A stretch of DNA of 7,390 nt from Dehalococcoidia bacterium (lineage in GTDB: Bacteria > Chloroflexota > Dehalococcoidia > JAUYDP01), in assembly GCA_030691805.1 (NCBI GenBank), contig JAUYDP010000228.1, positions 1 through 7,390 of the forward strand, read 5' to 3'. The notes beneath the pieces are model-generated. The model was not told the origin of the DNA. It did no database searches and saw nothing but the letters and a program-made list of their open reading frames with translations. This document shows, one piece after another, positions 6,283 through 7,390 of the stretch; position 1 is the stretch's first letter, and every line of letters starts with the position of its first letter. The translations under genes and the position numbers were made by a program.

Positions 6283-6912
6283 TTAAGGGGTTGGGGGGTG
6301 GCTGGAGCAGGGGTCGTGATCGGTGTTGGGGGAGGCTACCATGACCCGCAGGAAATCAACGGGGGCCTGAGAGTGAAGCAGGTCGAATCCGGCCCATTTG
6401 ACCAGGGCTTCTGTTCGGCGGGTTAGCTGACACACCAGGGGGCTCCAGACGATATTAGCCACATCGAATACATACCCGAGTATGCCGGAGGGCCGGACAT
6501 GTTCGATGAAGAGCGCCTTTCCGCCGGGACGAAGCACGCGGCGGACCTCGCAGAGGGCCAGATGGGGATCGGCCACGGAGCACATGACCAGGCTGCACAC
6601 CACGGTGTCGAAGGAGCCGTCGGGAAAGGCCAGGCGGTGTGCGTCCATCAGGATTGGGGTATAGCGCAGCCCGAGTTGGTCCGCCTTCTGGGTGGCCCGG
6701 CGCAACATAGCGGGGCTGGTATCTATGCCAATTATGCAGCGCCCTTGGGGGTAATGCGGAAGCGTGGCTCCCGTACCCACTCCTATATCCAGGATTCGAC
6801 CGCTGGCCCGGCTCTGAAGGTCCCGGCGGAAGGGACGCAAAGCCCGCTCTGCCGGGACCATGCTCCAATCGTAGACCGGAGCCAGCCAGTTAAAGCGGCT
6901 GTCTCTTCTCAT
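6283..6912 (-). CDS. Class I SAM-dependent methyltransferase (Methyltransf_11/UbiE-like)
   Basis: 209 residues, a normal length for a single-domain Rossmann-fold methyltransferase that transfers a methyl group from S-adenosylmethionine in the cytoplasm or at the membrane face. Motif I ILDIGVGTG is at 40-48, the ribose-binding acidic residue in IGIDTSPAML near 64, the MDAHRLAFPDGSFD region at 89-102, and the RVLRPGGKALFIEHV segment at 125-139. The N-terminal NWLAPVYDW and the later QLTRRTEALVKWAGF recall phosphatidylethanolamine N-methyltransferase/METTL7-like branches, which act on lipids or thiols; this is family resemblance only. The Pro-rich tail HPPTP is unusual but short. ATG 6912 is the first start after an in-frame TAG two codons upstream. 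It lacks a clear Shine-Dalgarno site and overlaps, as ATGA, the stop of a possible 21-codon upstream frame. Three 33-bp repeats lie directly upstream. The acceptor substrate is unknown. Confidence 0.9.
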   Translation of the reverse strand: MRRDSRFNWLAPVYDWSMVPAERALRPFRRDLQSRASGRILDIGVGTGATLPHYPQGRCIIGIDTSPAMLRRATQKADQLGLRYTPILMDAHRLAFPDGSFDTVVCSLVMCSVADPHLALCEVRRVLRPGGKALFIEHVRPSGILGYVFDVANIVWSPLVCQLTRRTEALVKWAGFDLLHSQAPVDFLRVMVASPNTDHDPCSSHPPTP

Positions 6913-6974
6913 ATTCTACGGTAACCTGAAGCATCGTCTATAACTTGGATATGGTAATCTGAAGTATCGTCCAT
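6909..6974 (-). other. Possible leader peptide frame overlapping the methyltransferase start
   Basis: On the minus strand ATG (6974-6972) opens a 21-codon frame beginning MDDTSDYHIQV and ending GYRRI, whose TGA overlaps the methyltransferase ATG as ATGA. It is made from two of the 33-bp repeat units, so it holds two related 11-residue segments (MDDTSDY, IDDASGY). An ATGA overlap often couples translation and would fit the missing ribosome site of the methyltransferase. No convincing ribosome site precedes this frame either, so it may be chance. Confidence 0.15.
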
Positions 6975-7016
6975 ATCTTAGCTATGGCAGCCCGAAGTAT
7001 CGTCCATACGTAGAGT
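6918..7016. repeat. Three tandem 33-bp units upstream of the methyltransferase gene
   Basis: Units lie at 6918-6950, 6951-6983 and 6984-7016, with exact 33-bp spacing. Units 1 and 2 differ at 7 positions, units 2 and 3 at 10. The best-kept core is GAAGTATCGTCCATA in units 2 and 3 (GAAGCATCGTCTATA in unit 1). The array ends 6 nt from the methyltransferase start codon, so it covers the promoter/leader region and could hold repeated binding sites. No known operator consensus is recognised. Confidence 0.82.
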
Positions 7017-7100
7017 TTAGCACAATACTGGTATGGCTGGTTTGAAAAAGGTGAAGCCATTTAGGACTTTGTTGCTTAGCGTATGCCTTCTCACGTAACA

Positions 7101-7167
7101 TGTCATGCTGAGCGGAGCGAAGCATCATAACGCAGCTTTAAGACCCTTCGCTTCGCTCAGGGTGACA
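7101..7167. repeat. Interspersed inverted repeat (TGTCA ... TGACA family)
   Basis: The left arm TGTCATGCTGAGCG plus GAGCGAAG (7101-7122) is complementary, with a few mismatches, to the right arm CTTCGCTTCGCTCAG plus GGTGACA (7146-7167). The arms flank a ~23-nt centre. Closely similar TGTCAT(N)CTGAGCG... sequences recur between genes in many environmental bacterial genomes. Five T follow on the + strand, so it might also end transcripts, but no + strand gene leads into it. Confidence 0.75.
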
Positions 7168-7247
7168 TTTTTCGATTCAAAGGCGACAAACCTATGGCTG
7201 GCCGCCACTAGTTGTGGAAATGGCGTATCTGGGAGCGCCGGCGTTAC

Positions 7248-7307
7248 CCCAAATATTCGCAAGAGTAGGGGTGGGTTTCAAACCCGCCCCTACAGGCACC
7301 ATTTGGG
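7248..7307. repeat. Nested inverted repeat with GTAGGGGTGGGTTT core
   Basis: The core 7265-7293 is GTAGGGGTGGGTTT, C, AAACCCGCCCCTAC: 14 pairable positions, one of them a G-T pair, around a single-base centre. Outer arms CCCAAAT (7248-7254) and ATTTGGG (7301-7307) are also complementary. The core resembles a palindrome common between genes in environmental Chloroflexota-like genomes; that comparison is from memory. No protein-coding element is associated. Confidence 0.72.
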
Positions 7308-7390
7308 TTGGCTATTCACACAAAGAGATCTGACGTACCGCAGATAGTATTAGTCCCCGCACGAGAGTATGATATATTTGTAGGCAGTCC

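Larger units (their letters stand above)
6913..7390. other. Non-coding region upstream of the methyltransferase, with three repeat types
   Basis: No convincing gene. In order it holds a three-unit 33-bp tandem repeat (6918-7016), plain sequence (7017-7100), a long inverted repeat (7101-7167), plain sequence (7168-7247) and a nested inverted repeat (7248-7307). From 7308 to the window end I recognise nothing. An 80-codon plus-strand frame at 7105-7347 runs through both inverted repeats and lacks gene features. Confidence 0.65.

Noticed and set aside
5993..6426. Small plus-strand frames of 74 and 81 codons
   Set aside because: They cross the hairpin repeats and the 3' end of the methyltransferase gene, with no ribosome site or domain.
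6918..7016. CRISPR array or replication-origin iterons
   Set aside because: The 33-bp units abut with no spacers, and there is no rep, dnaA-box cluster or cas gene nearby.
7105..7347. 80-codon plus-strand frame
   Set aside because: It consists mostly of the two inverted repeats read as protein; no ribosome site and no plausible product.

Overview
This 7.4 kb window is ordinary bacterial chromosome with moderately high GC, short operons and unusually repeat-rich intergenic DNA. The gene set (acyl-CoA dehydrogenase, flavin/NAD reductase, PAS-GAF-GGDEF sensor, MFS permease, class I methyltransferase) and the style of the interspersed palindromes resemble genomes of uncultured Chloroflexota (Dehalococcoidia/Anaerolineae-like). 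That placement is an inference from general appearance, not a proven assignment. I see no rRNA, tRNA, CRISPR array, transposase, integrase or phage gene.

Layout: (1) 1-759, + strand, the C-terminal two thirds of an acyl-CoA dehydrogenase, cut by the window edge. (2) 771-854, a tract of twelve consecutive 7-bp units, then a small GC hairpin. (3) 978-1700, + strand, a ferredoxin-reductase-like FAD/NAD(P) oxidoreductase. (4) 1711-3506, - strand, a PAS-PAS-GAF-GGDEF diguanylate cyclase split by an apparent 1-bp deletion near 3198; it converges on the reductase gene with a 10-nt gap. Its promoter (extended -10) lies near 3564-3572. (5) 3694-3720, a strong intrinsic terminator closing the upstream - strand gene. 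(6) 3747-4430, - strand, a secreted Gly/Met-rich low-complexity protein built from tandem in-frame repeats. (7) 4587-5822, + strand, an MFS transporter transcribed divergently from gene 6, with almost no leader. (8) 5823-6282, about 460 bp without a gene, holding two copies of a ~105-bp paired-hairpin element and a 27-bp direct repeat. (9) 6283-6912, - strand, a class I SAM methyltransferase. (10) 6913-7390, non-coding: three 33-bp tandem repeats directly upstream of the methyltransferase, then two unrelated interspersed inverted repeats.

The genes do not form one pathway. The dehydrogenase and reductase could both serve redox metabolism, but a repeat tract separates them and no shared promoter is visible. 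The diguanylate cyclase has an intact catalytic motif and an intact inhibitory site, so a functional full-length copy would make c-di-GMP in response to a signal sensed by PAS/GAF. I found no convincing new multi-gene system. The points most worth a second look are the intergenic repeat architecture, the repeat-built secreted protein, the cyclase frameshift, and the repeats with a possible leader peptide in front of the methyltransferase.
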